Positions 22,514-33,000 are shown, counted from the stretch's first letter. The stretch: DNA of 64,000 nt from Shinella sp. SUS2 (GCF_001262505.1 NZ_KQ410730.1:186001-250000); one strand, 5' to 3'. Program-made: numbers and translations. The notes: a model not told the origin generated them from the letters alone.

Positions 22514-23848
22514 ATGAAATTTCGCAACGTAAAAACATTGGCCGCTTTCGGTGCGCTTCTGGCCGCCGGCGTCGCAACGACCGGTCAGGCGAGCGCCAAG
22601 GACTTGACGCTGTGCTGGGCCGCCTGGGATCCGGCGAACGCGCTCGTCGAACTCAGCAAGGATTTCGAGGCCAAGAGCGGCGTCACCATGAAATTCGAGT
22701 TCGTGCCGTGGCCGAATTTTGCCGACCGCATGCTCAACGAACTGAATTCCGGCGGCAAGCTCTGCGATCTCATGATCGGCGACAGCCAGTGGATCGGCGG
22801 CGCCGCGGAGAACGGCCAATATGTCAAGCTCAACGATTTCTTCGACAAGGAAGGGATCAAGATGAGCGACTTCATCCCGGCGACCGTCGTCGGCTATGCC
22901 GAATGGCCGAAGAATTCGCCGAACTACTGGGCGCTGCCGGCCTTCGGCGACGTCGTCGGCTGGAGCTACCGCAAGGACTGGTTCGCCCGTCCGGAATTGC
23001 AGGCCGAGTTCAAGGAGAAATACGGCCGCGAACTGGCCGTGCCGAAAACGTTCGGCGAATTGAAGGACATCGCGCAGTTCTTCCAGAAGCGCGAGATCGA
23101 CGGCAAGACCGTCTATGGCGCGGCGATCTATACGGAGCGCGGCTCCGAGGGCATCACCATGGGCGTCATGGATGTGCTCTATAGCTTCGGCTTCAAATAC
23201 GAAAACCCGGAAAAGCCCTATGAGCTGGAGGGCTACGTCAACTCCGCCGAGGCGGTGAAGGGGCTGGAGTTCTACAAGGAACTCTACGATTGCTGCACGC
23301 CGCCCGGTCATTCCGACGCCTACATGTCGGAGGATATCGACGCCTACAAGTCGGGCCAGGTCGCGCTGCACATGAACTTCGCCTTCACCTGGCCGGGCAT
23401 CCATGCCGACGCCAATGTCGGCGGCGAAAAGTCGGGTTATTTCCCGAACCCGGCCGGGCCTGACGGTGTCGCCTATGCCCAGCTCGGCGGCCAGGGCATC
23501 TCGGTCGTCTCCTCCTCGGAAAAGCAGGAGGATGCGCTCGCCTATATCAAGTGGTTCGCACAGCCGGACATCCAGCAGAAATGGTGGGAGATGGGCGGTT
23601 ACTCGGCGCTCTTGAAGGTGGTCGAGGACCCGAAGTTCGCCACCAGCCAGCCCTATGCGCAGACCTTCCTCGATTCCATGGCGATCGTGCAGGATTTCTG
23701 GGCGGAGCCGGCCTATGCCTCGCTGCTCCAGGCGGCGCAGAAACGCTTCCACGACTATGTCGTCGCCGGCCAGGGTTCGTCCAAGGATGCGCTCGATGGT
23801 CTGGTCAAGGACTGGACGCAGGTGTTTGACGACGAAGGCAAGTACTGA
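22514..23848 (+). CDS. ABC transporter sugar/polyol-binding protein, family 1 (444 aa)
   Basis: A periplasmic receptor. The N-terminus has a Sec signal peptide (KTLAAFGALLAAGVATTG, cleavage after ASA near residue 28), followed by an extracellular solute-binding family 1 fold (ESG-type region DFEAKSGVTMKFEFVPWPNF; GDSQWIGGAAENGQ; WPGIHADANV). ATG 22514 has GGAGGG seven bases upstream and starts at the signal peptide, so it is preferred over ATG 22391. Together with a dihydroxyacetone-kinase-type enzyme at the operon end, a short polyol, ketose or glycerol-like substrate is plausible but not proven. A RIME-like pair separates it from the permeases, which may allow higher receptor expression. 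Confidence 0.92.
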   Translation: MKFRNVKTLAAFGALLAAGVATTGQASAKDLTLCWAAWDPANALVELSKDFEAKSGVTMKFEFVPWPNFADRMLNELNSGGKLCDLMIGDSQWIGGAAENGQYVKLNDFFDKEGIKMSDFIPATVVGYAEWPKNSPNYWALPAFGDVVGWSYRKDWFARPELQAEFKEKYGRELAVPKTFGELKDIAQFFQKREIDGKTVYGAAIYTERGSEGITMGVMDVLYSFGFKYENPEKPYELEGYVNSAEAVKGLEFYKELYDCCTPPGHSDAYMSEDIDAYKSGQVALHMNFAFTWPGIHADANVGGEKSGYFPNPAGPDGVAYAQLGGQGISVVSSSEKQEDALAYIKWFAQPDIQQKWWEMGGYSALLKVVEDPKFATSQPYAQTFLDSMAIVQDFWAEPAYASLLQAAQKRFHDYVVAGQGSSKDALDGLVKDWTQVFDDEGKY

Positions 23849-23887
23849 CGCCATCGGGTGGTCGCTCGCCTAGGGATGGAAACGCTG

Positions 23888-24027
23888 CCCCATCCCCTTC
23901 TCCCCGGCGGGGGGAAGGTGCCGGCAGGCGGATGAGGGGAGATCGACGGCGTCAAAAATCGGAGTGATCCGTCGGCGCCCCCCCCATCCGACCCTTCGGG
24001 CCACCTTCTCCCCGCGGGGGAGAAGGG
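23888..24027. repeat. Pair of RIME-like hairpins between binding-protein and permease genes
   Basis: Two half-elements occur at 23888-23940 (ending GGCGGATGAGGGGA) and 23980-24027 (CCACCTTCTCCCC hairpin) in opposite orientation. They fill most of the 324-bp gap (23849-24172), in which I see no other gene or promoter. Confidence 0.8.
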
Positions 24028-24172
24028 AGAGCGGCACCGTATTGCGTCACCGCCGATCGCCTTCATACTCCGCCCTGTACCCGCGCCTCCCAGCGGGCCA
24101 CGGCGCGGCCGGAGCCGGGAATGTTCCCCCGGCTCTGTCGCCGCTCAGTCGAAAAATATTAGGGGAATACCC

Positions 24173-25120
24173 ATGCTGAAATCCTCCGTGGACCGGGTCG
24201 CCGAGGCGACGCCGCATTCCATCGCCAGACGCATGCACGGCCTGTCCGACCGCGCGCTCGCCTGGCTCTTCGTCGCCCCGTCGATCGTGCTCCTGCTGGC
24301 GGTCAACATCTTCCCGCTCATCTGGACCATCCGGCTGAGTTTCACCAATTTCCGCGTCAACCGGCCGAATGCCGAGGTCGAGTTCGTCGGCCTGAAGAAC
24401 TACCTGAACATCCTGTCGGACCGCGACATCTGGCTGACCATGCAGGCGACGGCGCATTTCCTGATCTGGACCATCGTCTTGCAGGTGCTGATCGGTTTCG
24501 CGCTCGCCTATCTCATCAACAAGAAGTTCCGCGGCAACGACCTCTGGACGACGATCATCGTGCTGCCGATGATGCTGAGCCCGGCCGTGGTCGGCAATTT
24601 CTGGACCTTTTTGTACCAGCCGCAGATCGGCCTGTTCAATTACGCGGTCGGCTTCCTCACCGGCGCGGACCCCTCCAGCTTCTCGATGATCGGCGACGTC
24701 AAACTGGCGCCCTGGGCGATCATCATCGTCGATACCTGGATGTGGACGCCCTTCGTCATGCTGATCTGCCTTGCGGGCCTGCGCTCCATTCCCGGCAGCA
24801 TCTATGAGGCCGCCGAATGCGACCGCGCCAGCAAGTGGCGGCAGTTCTGGACGATCACCATCCCGCTCGTCCTGCCCTTCCTGATGCTCGCCGTGCTCTT
24901 CCGCGGCATCGAGAACTTCAAGATGTTCGACCTCGTCGTGCAACTGACCGGCGGCGGCCCGGGCTCGATCACCGAGCTCACCTCGATCAACCTCAAGCGC
25001 GAGGCCTTCGAGAAGTGGCGCACCGGCTACGCCTCGGCCTATGCCGTCATCCTCTTCGTCACGGTCTTCGGCCTCGCCTCGATCTATGTCAAAGCGCTCA
25101 ACAAGGTGAAACAACGATGA
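24173..25120 (+). CDS. ABC transporter permease, MalF type (315 aa)
   Basis: Inner-membrane channel subunit with about six membrane segments (first at residues 29-50, LAWLFVAPSIVLLLAVNIFPL). The ATPase-coupling EAA loop is EAAECDRASKWRQFWTITIP (about residues 211-230). Length is normal for sugar permeases of the carbohydrate uptake-1 family. The stop overlaps the next permease start (ATGA, 25117-25120), so both subunits are coupled. Confidence 0.93.
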   Translation: MLKSSVDRVAEATPHSIARRMHGLSDRALAWLFVAPSIVLLLAVNIFPLIWTIRLSFTNFRVNRPNAEVEFVGLKNYLNILSDRDIWLTMQATAHFLIWTIVLQVLIGFALAYLINKKFRGNDLWTTIIVLPMMLSPAVVGNFWTFLYQPQIGLFNYAVGFLTGADPSSFSMIGDVKLAPWAIIIVDTWMWTPFVMLICLAGLRSIPGSIYEAAECDRASKWRQFWTITIPLVLPFLMLAVLFRGIENFKMFDLVVQLTGGGPGSITELTSINLKREAFEKWRTGYASAYAVILFVTVFGLASIYVKALNKVKQR

Positions 25121-26058
25121 GCAGCTATTCCGTCACCGAGCCGTCGCGGCGGCAGAAATGGGTCGCGGGCATCCTGGTCGTCGGCTATGCGCTGATCACC
25201 ATCCTGCCCTTGGTCTGGATCATCGGCACCAGCTTCAAGACCCCGTCCGACGCCATCGCCTATCCGCCGAAAACCTTCTTCACGCCGACGGTGGAAGGCT
25301 ATGTCAACGTCTTCACCACCCGCACCCGCTTGTCGCCCGAACAGTTGCAGGCGCTCGGCGAGCCCACCACCTGGTATGACAAGCTGGTGCGCAAGGACGG
25401 GCTCGTCATTTCCGGTCCCTCGCGGTTTGCCGAACGCTTCACCAATTCCGTCATCATCGGCTTCGGCTCGACGGTATTGTGCATCGTACTCGGCACGGCG
25501 GCGGCCTATGCCTTCTCGCGCTTCAAGGTGCCGCTAAAGGACGATCTTCTCTTCTTCATCCTCTCGACGCGCATGATGCCGCCGATCGCCGTCGCCATCC
25601 CGATCTTCCTGATGTTCCGCTCGCTCGGCCTCAGCGACACCCATGCCGGCATGATCCTGCTCTATACGGCGGTCAACCTGTCGCTTTCCGTCTGGCTGCT
25701 GAAGGGTTTCATCGACGAGATCCCCGTCGAATACGAGGAGGCGGCGCTGATCGACGGCTACACCCGCTTCCAGGCCTTCTACAAGGTCGTGCTGCCGCAG
25801 GCGGCGACGGGCATCGCTTCGACCGCGATCTTCTGCCTGATCTTCGCCTGGAACGAATACGCCTTCGCCGTGCTGTTGACATCTGGCAACGCCCAGACGG
25901 CCCCGCCCTTCATTCCCACCATCATCGGCGTCAGCGGCCAGGATTGGCCCGCCGTCGCCGCCGGCGCCACACTCTTCCTCGTGCCGGTCATGGTGTTCAC
26001 CATCCTTCTGCGCAAACATCTGCTGCGCGGCATCACCTTCGGAGCAGTCCGCAAATGA
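25117..26058 (+). CDS. ABC transporter permease, MalG type (313 aa)
   Basis: Second channel subunit. It has about six membrane segments and the EAA loop EEAALIDGYTRFQAFYKVVL (about residues 209-228). A loop of about 50 residues between the first two segments (TRTRLSPEQLQALGEPTTWYDKL region, about 68-90) is longer than in MalG and probably periplasmic. The stop overlaps the following 62-aa gene by four bases. Confidence 0.93.
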   Translation: MSSYSVTEPSRRQKWVAGILVVGYALITILPLVWIIGTSFKTPSDAIAYPPKTFFTPTVEGYVNVFTTRTRLSPEQLQALGEPTTWYDKLVRKDGLVISGPSRFAERFTNSVIIGFGSTVLCIVLGTAAAYAFSRFKVPLKDDLLFFILSTRMMPPIAVAIPIFLMFRSLGLSDTHAGMILLYTAVNLSLSVWLLKGFIDEIPVEYEEAALIDGYTRFQAFYKVVLPQAATGIASTAIFCLIFAWNEYAFAVLLTSGNAQTAPPFIPTIIGVSGQDWPAVAAGATLFLVPVMVFTILLRKHLLRGITFGAVRK

Positions 26059-26243
26059 CACGATTTTTCAACGGCCTCCTGCATTTTCGGCGCAGCGCCT
26101 GGGAAATGCTGGCCTCGGTGCTGATCGCCGCGGGCGTCGTCATGCTCATGCAGCCCTTCGCGCTCGCGCTCTATTCCTGGTCCTTCGTCATAACCCTGCT
26201 GGGCACGGTGATGTTCATCATCGTCAGCCATTTCCCGGAGTAG
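26055..26243 (+). CDS. Small two-helix membrane protein inside ABC operon (62 aa)
   Basis: The protein is mostly hydrophobic, with two predicted membrane segments (about residues 17-35 and 39-58, ending FIIVSHFPE) and a short positively charged N-terminus (TRFFNGLLHFRRS). Its ATG overlaps the permease stop (26055-26058) and it ends four bases before the first ATPase gene, so it is translated with the transporter. It is not a standard ABC subunit and I recognise no named family. It is reminiscent of the small DUF2160-type membrane proteins in glycerol-type ABC operons, but I cannot confirm homology. An accessory or stabilising role is inferred. Confidence 0.8.
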   Translation: MTRFFNGLLHFRRSAWEMLASVLIAAGVVMLMQPFALALYSWSFVITLLGTVMFIIVSHFPE

Positions 26244-26247
26244 GCCG

Positions 26248-27345
26248 ATGGCGCAAATCAGGATCCAGAACGTGCGCAAGGAGTTCGGCGCCTTCACCGC
26301 CGTGCGCTCCTCCTCCTTCACCATCGAGGACGGCGAGTTCTTCATGCTGCTCGGCCCCTCCGGCTGCGGCAAGACCACGACGCTGCGCATGATGGCCGGC
26401 CTCGAACTGCCGACCTCGGGCGAAATCTTCATCGACGGCGAGGAGGTCGGCATGAAGCCGGCCAGCCAGCGCGACATCGCCTTCGTCTTCCAGATGTTCG
26501 CACTCTACCCGCACATGAACGTGCGCAAAAACATCTCCTATCCGCTCGTCAGCCAGGGCATGAAGCGCGAGGAGGTGAAGACGCGCGTCGCCGAGGTCGC
26601 CCGCATCCTCAAGATCGAGCATATCCTCGAAAAACCCGTCGGCGGCCTCTCCGGCGGCGACCGCCAGCGCGTGGCGCTCGGCAGGGCCATCGTGCGCCGG
26701 CCGAAAGCCTTCTTCATGGACGAGCCGCTCGGCGCGCTCGATGCGGAGTTCCGCGAGCACATGGCGGAGGAACTGCGCGCGCTGCACGACCGCATGGGCG
26801 CGACAACAGTCTATGTCACGCACGACCAGCTCGAAGCCATGCAGATGGGCGACAAGATCGTCGTGATGAACCACGGCGTCGTGGAACAGTTCGGCAAGCC
26901 GCAGCAGATCTACGACTGGCCGGCGACGAAATTCGTCGCCCAGTTCATCGGTTCGCCCTCGATGAACTTTCTGGAGTTCGAAGGCATGATCGGCATTGGC
27001 GGCGACAGCGTCGATCTCGGCGGCATCAGGATGACCGTGCCCGCCGCCCGCGAAGGCCGCGCCGGCCGCCTGACACTCGGCGTGCGCCCGGAACATGTGA
27101 GATTGCGCGACGACGCGGCCTATCGCGGCCAGGTCAGCGCCGTCGAATATCTCGGCACGACGCAGATCGTCACGCTCTCGACGGGGCACGGCGAGCTGAA
27201 GGCGCGCATTTCCTCCGGCCATAGGGTGCGCGAGGACGAGCTGGTCGGCCTCGATTTCGACGCGCGAACCCTCTCGCTGTTCGATGCGGAAAGCGGCAAG
27301 GCCCTCCTGTCAGAGGGCAATGAAGGAGTGCTGGCCCATGGCTGA
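26248..27345 (+). CDS. ABC transporter ATPase 1, MalK/UgpC type (365 aa)
   Basis: Cytoplasmic ATPase. Walker A is GPSGCGKTT (about residues 38-46), the Q-loop is FVFQM, the signature is LSGGDRQRVALG, Walker B is AFFMDEPLGALD and the switch His is in VTHDQ. A C-terminal TOBE-type regulatory region follows (GVRPEHVRLRDD about residue 275). In the signature the usual Gln/Glu after GG is Asp. It probably forms a heterodimer with ATPase 2, since two different ATPase genes follow one pair of permeases. Its end overlaps ATPase 2 by eight bases. Confidence 0.93.
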   Translation: MAQIRIQNVRKEFGAFTAVRSSSFTIEDGEFFMLLGPSGCGKTTTLRMMAGLELPTSGEIFIDGEEVGMKPASQRDIAFVFQMFALYPHMNVRKNISYPLVSQGMKREEVKTRVAEVARILKIEHILEKPVGGLSGGDRQRVALGRAIVRRPKAFFMDEPLGALDAEFREHMAEELRALHDRMGATTVYVTHDQLEAMQMGDKIVVMNHGVVEQFGKPQQIYDWPATKFVAQFIGSPSMNFLEFEGMIGIGGDSVDLGGIRMTVPAAREGRAGRLTLGVRPEHVRLRDDAAYRGQVSAVEYLGTTQIVTLSTGHGELKARISSGHRVREDELVGLDFDARTLSLFDAESGKALLSEGNEGVLAHG

Positions 27346-28333
27346 GATCGTGCTTGAAAACGTCACGAAACGCTTCGGCGACACCGTCGCGCTCGACAAT
27401 GTCTCCCTGACGGTGCCGGACGGCTCCTTCGTCGTGCTGCTCGGGCCGACGGGCGCGGGCAAGACGACCACGCTGCGCATGGTCTCCGGCCTCGATGCGC
27501 CCGACAGCGGCGAGGTCTTTATCGACGGCCGGCCGATGAAGGGCCTGTCGCCGGCCGAGCGCAATGTCGCCATGGTGTTTCAGCAATATTCGCTCTATCC
27601 GCACCTCACCGTCCGCCAGAACCTGGAATTCCCGCTGAAATCCCCGCTCCTGAAGACGCCGAAAGCGGCGATCGACCGGAAGGTCCGGGAGGTCGCAGAG
27701 GTCCTGCAGATCGCCCACAAGCTGGAAAACAAGGCGACGGCGCTTTCGGGCGGCGAGATGCAGCGCGTCTCCATCGGCCGTGCGCTGGTGCGCAATCCCG
27801 AAATCTTCCTGATGGACGAGCCGCTAAGCTCGCTCGACGCGAAACTTAGGGCGGACCTGCGCATCGAATTGAAGCGCATCCAGGCGAAATCCGGCGCGAC
27901 GCTGCTCTACGTCACCCACGACCAGATCGAGGCGATGACCATGGCGACCCATGTCGGCGTGCTCAACGAGGGCAGGCTGGTGCAGTTCGGCTCGCCGCGC
28001 GAGGTCTATGAGCAGCCCGTCAGCGTCTATGCCGCGACCCGCCTCGGCCAGCCGCGCATCAACGTGCTGCCGGCCGATCTTTTCGCCGGCGCTCCGGCGG
28101 GGGCGAAGAACATCGGCCTTCGTCCGGAGCATATATCGCAAGGGGAGGGCGAGGAGGCGCTGGTCAAGCGCGTCGAGCATCTCGGCGACCAGACCCGCCT
28201 GCACCTTTCCTTCAAGCGGCACGACCTCATCACCGTCACCGACGCCCACACGCCGCTCCGGGGCGGCGAGACCATAAAAATCCAACCGTCACGGCCGCTC
28301 TATTTCGACGCCGCCGGCATGCGTATAGCTTAG
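27338..28333 (+). CDS. ABC transporter ATPase 2, MalK/UgpC type (331 aa)
   Basis: Second ATPase of the same importer: Walker A GPTGAGKTT, signature LSGGEMQRVSIG, Walker B IFLMDEPLSSLD, switch VTHDQ, and a short TOBE-like tail (GLRPEHISQGEG). ATG 27338 (MAEIVLENVTKRFGD) gives the normal N-terminus; an earlier in-frame start lies inside the upstream gene. Two distinct ATPases with one pair of permeases are also known from the glycerol-type GlpST/GlpPQ importers, which supports a polyol-like substrate. The kinase gene follows 14 bases later. Confidence 0.93.
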   Translation: MAEIVLENVTKRFGDTVALDNVSLTVPDGSFVVLLGPTGAGKTTTLRMVSGLDAPDSGEVFIDGRPMKGLSPAERNVAMVFQQYSLYPHLTVRQNLEFPLKSPLLKTPKAAIDRKVREVAEVLQIAHKLENKATALSGGEMQRVSIGRALVRNPEIFLMDEPLSSLDAKLRADLRIELKRIQAKSGATLLYVTHDQIEAMTMATHVGVLNEGRLVQFGSPREVYEQPVSVYAATRLGQPRINVLPADLFAGAPAGAKNIGLRPEHISQGEGEEALVKRVEHLGDQTRLHLSFKRHDLITVTDAHTPLRGGETIKIQPSRPLYFDAAGMRIA

Positions 28334-28347
28334 GGAGAACAACAACC

Positions 28348-29967
28348 ATGGCGCAATTCATCAACAAGCGCGAAGATGTCGTCACCGAGGCGATCGACGG
28401 GGTGCTGGCCCTTTCCGGCGGGGCGCTGACCCGGCTCGACGGCTATCCGCATATCCGCGTCGTCCTGCGCAGCGACTGGGACAAGTCGAAGGTGGCGATC
28501 GTCTCCGGCGGCGGCTCGGGCCACGAGCCTGCCCATGTCGGCTTCGTCGGCAAGGGCATGCTGACTGCCGCCGTCTGCGGCGACGTCTTTGCCTCGCCGA
28601 GCGTCGACGCCGTGCTCGCCGGCATTCTGGCGGTCACCGGCCCCGCCGGATGTCTCCTCATCGTCAAGAACTACACCGGCGACCGCCTCAATTTCGGCCT
28701 TGCCGCCGAGCGCGCCCGCGCCTTCGGCCTCAACGTCTCGATGGTCATCGTCGGCGACGACATCGCGCTGCCCGACCTGCCGCAAGCCCGCGGCGTCGCC
28801 GGCACGCTCTTCGTGCACAAGATCGCCGGCGCGCTCGCCGAACAGGGCGCCGACCTCGACACGGTCACGAAAGCCGCCAGGCACGTCATCGCCGGCACGC
28901 GCTCCATCGGCATGTCGCTCGATACCTGCCGCGTGCCCGGTTCGCCGAAGGAGGACCGCATTCCCGACGGCAAGGCCGAACTCGGCCTCGGCATCCATGG
29001 TGAGGCGGGCGTCGAGCAGATCGATTTCACCGGCGCCCGCGCCGCCGTCGCCACAATGGTCGAGCGGCTTGCCGCCATCATGGGCGAGGGGCCGCATGTC
29101 GTGCTGATCAACAATCTCGGCGGCGCCTCGGTGGTGGAAATGTCGGTGCTCGCCCATGACCTCCTCGGCTCCTCGATCGGCAGAAAAATCACCCACGCCA
29201 TAGGCCCCGCGCCACTGATGACCTCGCTCGACATGCAGGGCTTTTCGATCTCCGTCTTCCCCGTCGACGCGGCCGAGCTGGAACTCCTGAAAACCCCCGT
29301 GCCGATCGCCGCCTGGCCCGGCGTTTCGGAAATCCGGCCGATCGCCATCGCCGCCCTGCCGGACGGCCTGACGCCGATCACGCCGATGGCCTCGCACCAC
29401 GAAGCGACCCGCGCCTTCGTCATCGATTGCTGCAATGTCCTCATCGCCGCCGAACAGGACCTCAACGCCCTCGACGCCAAATCCGGCGACGGCGACACCG
29501 GCTCGACGCTGGCCGGCGCCGCCCGCGCGCTGATCAGCGCCATCGACCGTCTGCCGCTCTCCGACCACACGCAGCTCCTGCGCGCCATCGGCCAGGAGCT
29601 GAGCCAGACGATGGGCGGCTCCTCCGGCGTGCTGCTCGCCATCTTCTTCGCCGCCGCCGGCGACGGCGCCTCCAGCGGCCTGCCGATGCGCGAGGCGTTG
29701 CGCGCGGGCCTTGCCCGCATGCAGGAGATCGGCGGCGCGCATATCGGCGACCGCACCATGGTCGATGCGCTCTCCCCGGCGCTCGAAGCGCTCGGCGAGA
29801 GTGTTGCCGCCGCTGCGGGTGCGGCAAGGCAGGGCGCGAACTTCACCGCGACGCTGACGCGGGCGAAGGCCGGGCGGGCGGCCTACATCAATGCGAAGCA
29901 GTTGGAGGGGCATGTCGATCCGGGTGCGGAGGCGGTCGCCCGGCTGTTCGAGCATCTGGCGGCTTGA
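28348..29967 (+). CDS. Dihydroxyacetone kinase family protein, DhaK-DhaL fusion (539 aa)
   Basis: ATP-dependent ketose kinase in the single-chain form. The DhaK half (residues 1-330) has GGGSGHEPAHVGFVGKGML (about 53-71) and a GIHGE segment containing the His that binds the keto group of the substrate (about residue 215). The DhaL half (about 350-539) has the Mg-ATP motif DAKSGDGDTGST and MGGSSGVL. Known members phosphorylate dihydroxyacetone, glyceraldehyde or C4 ketoses (erythrulose), so the transporter-kinase operon is probably for a C3-C4 compound. A dehydrogenase that would produce the ketose is not in the operon. A strong bidirectional terminator follows. Confidence 0.9.
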   Translation: MAQFINKREDVVTEAIDGVLALSGGALTRLDGYPHIRVVLRSDWDKSKVAIVSGGGSGHEPAHVGFVGKGMLTAAVCGDVFASPSVDAVLAGILAVTGPAGCLLIVKNYTGDRLNFGLAAERARAFGLNVSMVIVGDDIALPDLPQARGVAGTLFVHKIAGALAEQGADLDTVTKAARHVIAGTRSIGMSLDTCRVPGSPKEDRIPDGKAELGLGIHGEAGVEQIDFTGARAAVATMVERLAAIMGEGPHVVLINNLGGASVVEMSVLAHDLLGSSIGRKITHAIGPAPLMTSLDMQGFSISVFPVDAAELELLKTPVPIAAWPGVSEIRPIAIAALPDGLTPITPMASHHEATRAFVIDCCNVLIAAEQDLNALDAKSGDGDTGSTLAGAARALISAIDRLPLSDHTQLLRAIGQELSQTMGGSSGVLLAIFFAAAGDGASSGLPMREALRAGLARMQEIGGAHIGDRTMVDALSPALEALGESVAAAAGAARQGANFTATLTRAKAGRAAYINAKQLEGHVDPGAEAVARLFEHLAA

Positions 29968-29984
29968 AAGCATTTTGTCATGTA

Positions 29985-30016
29985 AAAAAGGCCGGAGGAT
30001 TTCCCTCCGGCCTTTT
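29985..30016. terminator. Bidirectional intrinsic terminator
   Basis: AAAAGGCCGGAGG pairs with CCTCCGGCCTTTT around a short loop, with an A-run on the left and a T-rich run on the right. It sits between the convergent kinase and RND pump genes and can stop transcription both ways. Confidence 0.9.
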
Positions 30017-30067
30017 GTGTTGTCGCACCGCCCTCCGCCCACACATTCTGGGGAGGGTTTTTTGGCT

Positions 30068-33000
30068 TTACGCCGCGTGCGCCTCGCTTTCCCCTTCCAT
30101 CGTCGACTTGCCGTGCTGCACCAGCGGGCGGTTGCCCGCGAGGCGCCGCAGCAGCACGTAGAACACCGGCGTCATGAAGATGCCGAAGAAGGTGACGCCG
30201 ATCATGCCGGAGAACACGGCAAGGCCCATGGCGGCGCGCATTTCGGCACCCGCGCCGGTCGAGAGCACCAGCGGCACGACGCCCATGATGAAGGCCATGG
30301 AGGTCATCAGGATCGGGCGCAGGCGCAGGCGGCTGGCTTCGATCGCGGCCTGGACGGGTGTCCTGCCCTCGAATTCCAGTTCGCGTGCGAACTCGACGAT
30401 CAGGATGGCGTTCTTCGCCGATAGGCCCACCAGCACCACGAGGCCGATCTGGGTGAAGACGTTGTTGTCGCCGCCCGTGTACCAGACCCCGGCAAGTGCC
30501 GCGAGCACGCCCATCGGCACGATCATGATGATGGCGATCGGCAGCGTCAGGCTTTCATATTGCGCGGCGAGCACCAGGTAGACCAGCAGCAGCGCCAGCG
30601 GGAAGACGACGATGCTCGAATTGCCGGCAAGGATCTGCTGGTAGGTGAGATCCGTCCACTCGAAGTCGATGCCTGATGGCAGCGTCTCGGCGGCGATCCT
30701 TTCCACCGCGGCCTGCGCCTGGCCGGAGGAGAAGCCGGGGGCCGGGCCGCCGTTGATGTCGGCGGCAAGGAAGCCGTTGTAGCGCGTGGTGCGCTCCGGG
30801 CCGGTGGTGGCGTCCACCTTGAGCAGCGCGGCGAGCGGGATCATCTCGCCGGACTGCGAGCGCACTTTCAACTGGCCGATGTCTTCCGGTTTGGCGCGGA
30901 AGGCGGAGTCGGCCTGGACACGCACCGAATAGGTGCGGCCGAAGGCGTTGAAGTCGTTGACGTAGAGCGAGCCGAGATAGATCTGCAACGTCTCGAACAC
31001 GTCGGTCACGCGCACGCCGAGCTGCTGGGCCTTGGAACGGTCGAGGTCGGCATAGAGCTGCGGCACGTTGATCTGGAAGCTGGAGAACAGGCCCGCCAGC
31101 TCCGGCGTCTGGTAGGCTTTGGCGAGGAACGCCTGCGTCGCCTCGTTGAGCGGCCCGTAGCCGAGGCCGGCGCGGTCTTCGATCTGCAGCTTGAAACCGC
31201 CCGTCGTGCCGAGGCCGTTGACCGGCGGCGGCGGGAACATGGCGATGAAGGCGTCCTGGATGCCGGAGAACTTCTGGTTGAGCTGCATGGCGATGGCACC
31301 GCCGGAAAGCTCCGGCGTCGTGCGCTCCTCGAAGGGGGCGAGCGAGGCGAAGACGATGCCGGAGTTCGAGCCGATGGTGAAGCCGTTGATGGAGAGGCCC
31401 GGGAAGGCGATGGCATGCTCGACGCCCGGCTGTTCCAAGGCGATCTCGCTCATCTTCTTGATGACCTCTTCCGTGCGGTCGAGGGTGGCGCCGTCAGGAA
31501 GCTGTGCGAAGCCGATGAGATACTGCTTGTCCTGTGCCGGCACGAAGCCGCCGGGCACGGCGTTGAACACCGCATAGGTCGCGCCGACGAGGGCGAGATA
31601 GACCGCCATGACCAGCGACTTGCGCGAGACCAGCCCGCCGACGCTGCGGCCGTACCCCTTGCCGGCGGCGTTGAAGGCGCGGTTGAAGCCGCGGAAGAAC
31701 CAGCCGAACAGGCCGTCCATGATCCGCGTCAGCCAATCCTTCGGCGCATGGTGGTCCTTCAGGAGAAGAGCCGCCAATGCCGGGGAAAGCGTCAGCGAGT
31801 TGATGGCGGAGATGACCGTCGAGATGGCGATGGTCAGCGCGAACTGGCGGTAGAACTGGCCGGAAAGACCGCTGATGAAGGCGAGCGGCACGAAGACAGC
31901 GACGAGCACCAGCGCGATGGCGATGATCGGGCCGGAGACTTCGCGCATCGCCCGGTAGGTGGCTTCGCGCGGGGTGAGGCCGTTCTCGATGTTGCGCTCG
32001 ACGTTTTCGACGACGACGATCGCGTCGTCCACCACGATGCCGATGGCGAGAACGAGACCGAAGAGCGTCAGCGCGTTCACCGAGAAGCCGAAGGCATACA
32101 TGACGGCGAAGGTGCCGATGATCGAGACCGGGACGGCGAGCAGCGGGATGATCGAGGCGCGCCAGGTCTGGAGGAAGACGATGACGACGAGCACGACCAG
32201 GGCGATCGCTTCGAGCAGCGTATCGACGACCTTTTCGATCGAGGCGCGCACGAATTCCGTCGTGTCGTAGACGATCTCGTATTTCACGCCTTCGGGCATG
32301 GCGAGCTGGAGCTGGTCCATCGTGGCGCGCACGTTGTCGGCGATCTCGATGGCGTTCGAGCCTGGCGCCTGGAGCACGGCGACGGCGACGGCCGGCTCGC
32401 CGTCGAGCAGCGAGCGCAGCGAATAGTCGGCCGCGCCCATCTCGATGCGCGCGACGTCGCGAAGGCGGGTGATCTCGCCTTCCGTGCCGGTCTTCACGAT
32501 GATGTTGCCGAACTCTTCCGGCGTGCGAAGGCGGCCTTGCGCGTTGACGTTGAGCTGGAGGTTGACGTCGCTGGACGTCGGCGAGGCACCGATGATGCCG
32601 GCGGCCGCCTGGACGTTCTGCTCGCGGATGGCGTTGGAAATATCGCTGGCGGCGAGCGCATGTTCGGCCGCCTTCTGCGGGTCGATCCAGACGCGCATCG
32701 CATAGTCGCCCGCGCCGAACACCTGGACCTGGCCGACGCCTTCGATGCGGGCGAGGCGGTCCTTGATGTTCAGCGTGGCATAGTTGCGAAGATAGGTGAT
32801 GTCGTATCGGTCGGTCTTCGAGACGAGGTTCACCACCATGATGAAGTCGGGCGAGCTTTTGACCGTGGTGACGCCGAGCGCGCGCACTTCCGCCGGCAGG
32901 CGCGGCTCGGCCTGCGACACGCGGTTCTGCACGAGCTGCTGGGCCTTGTCCGGGTCGGTGCCGAGCTTGAAGGTGACCGTCAGCGTCAGGACGCCGTCGG

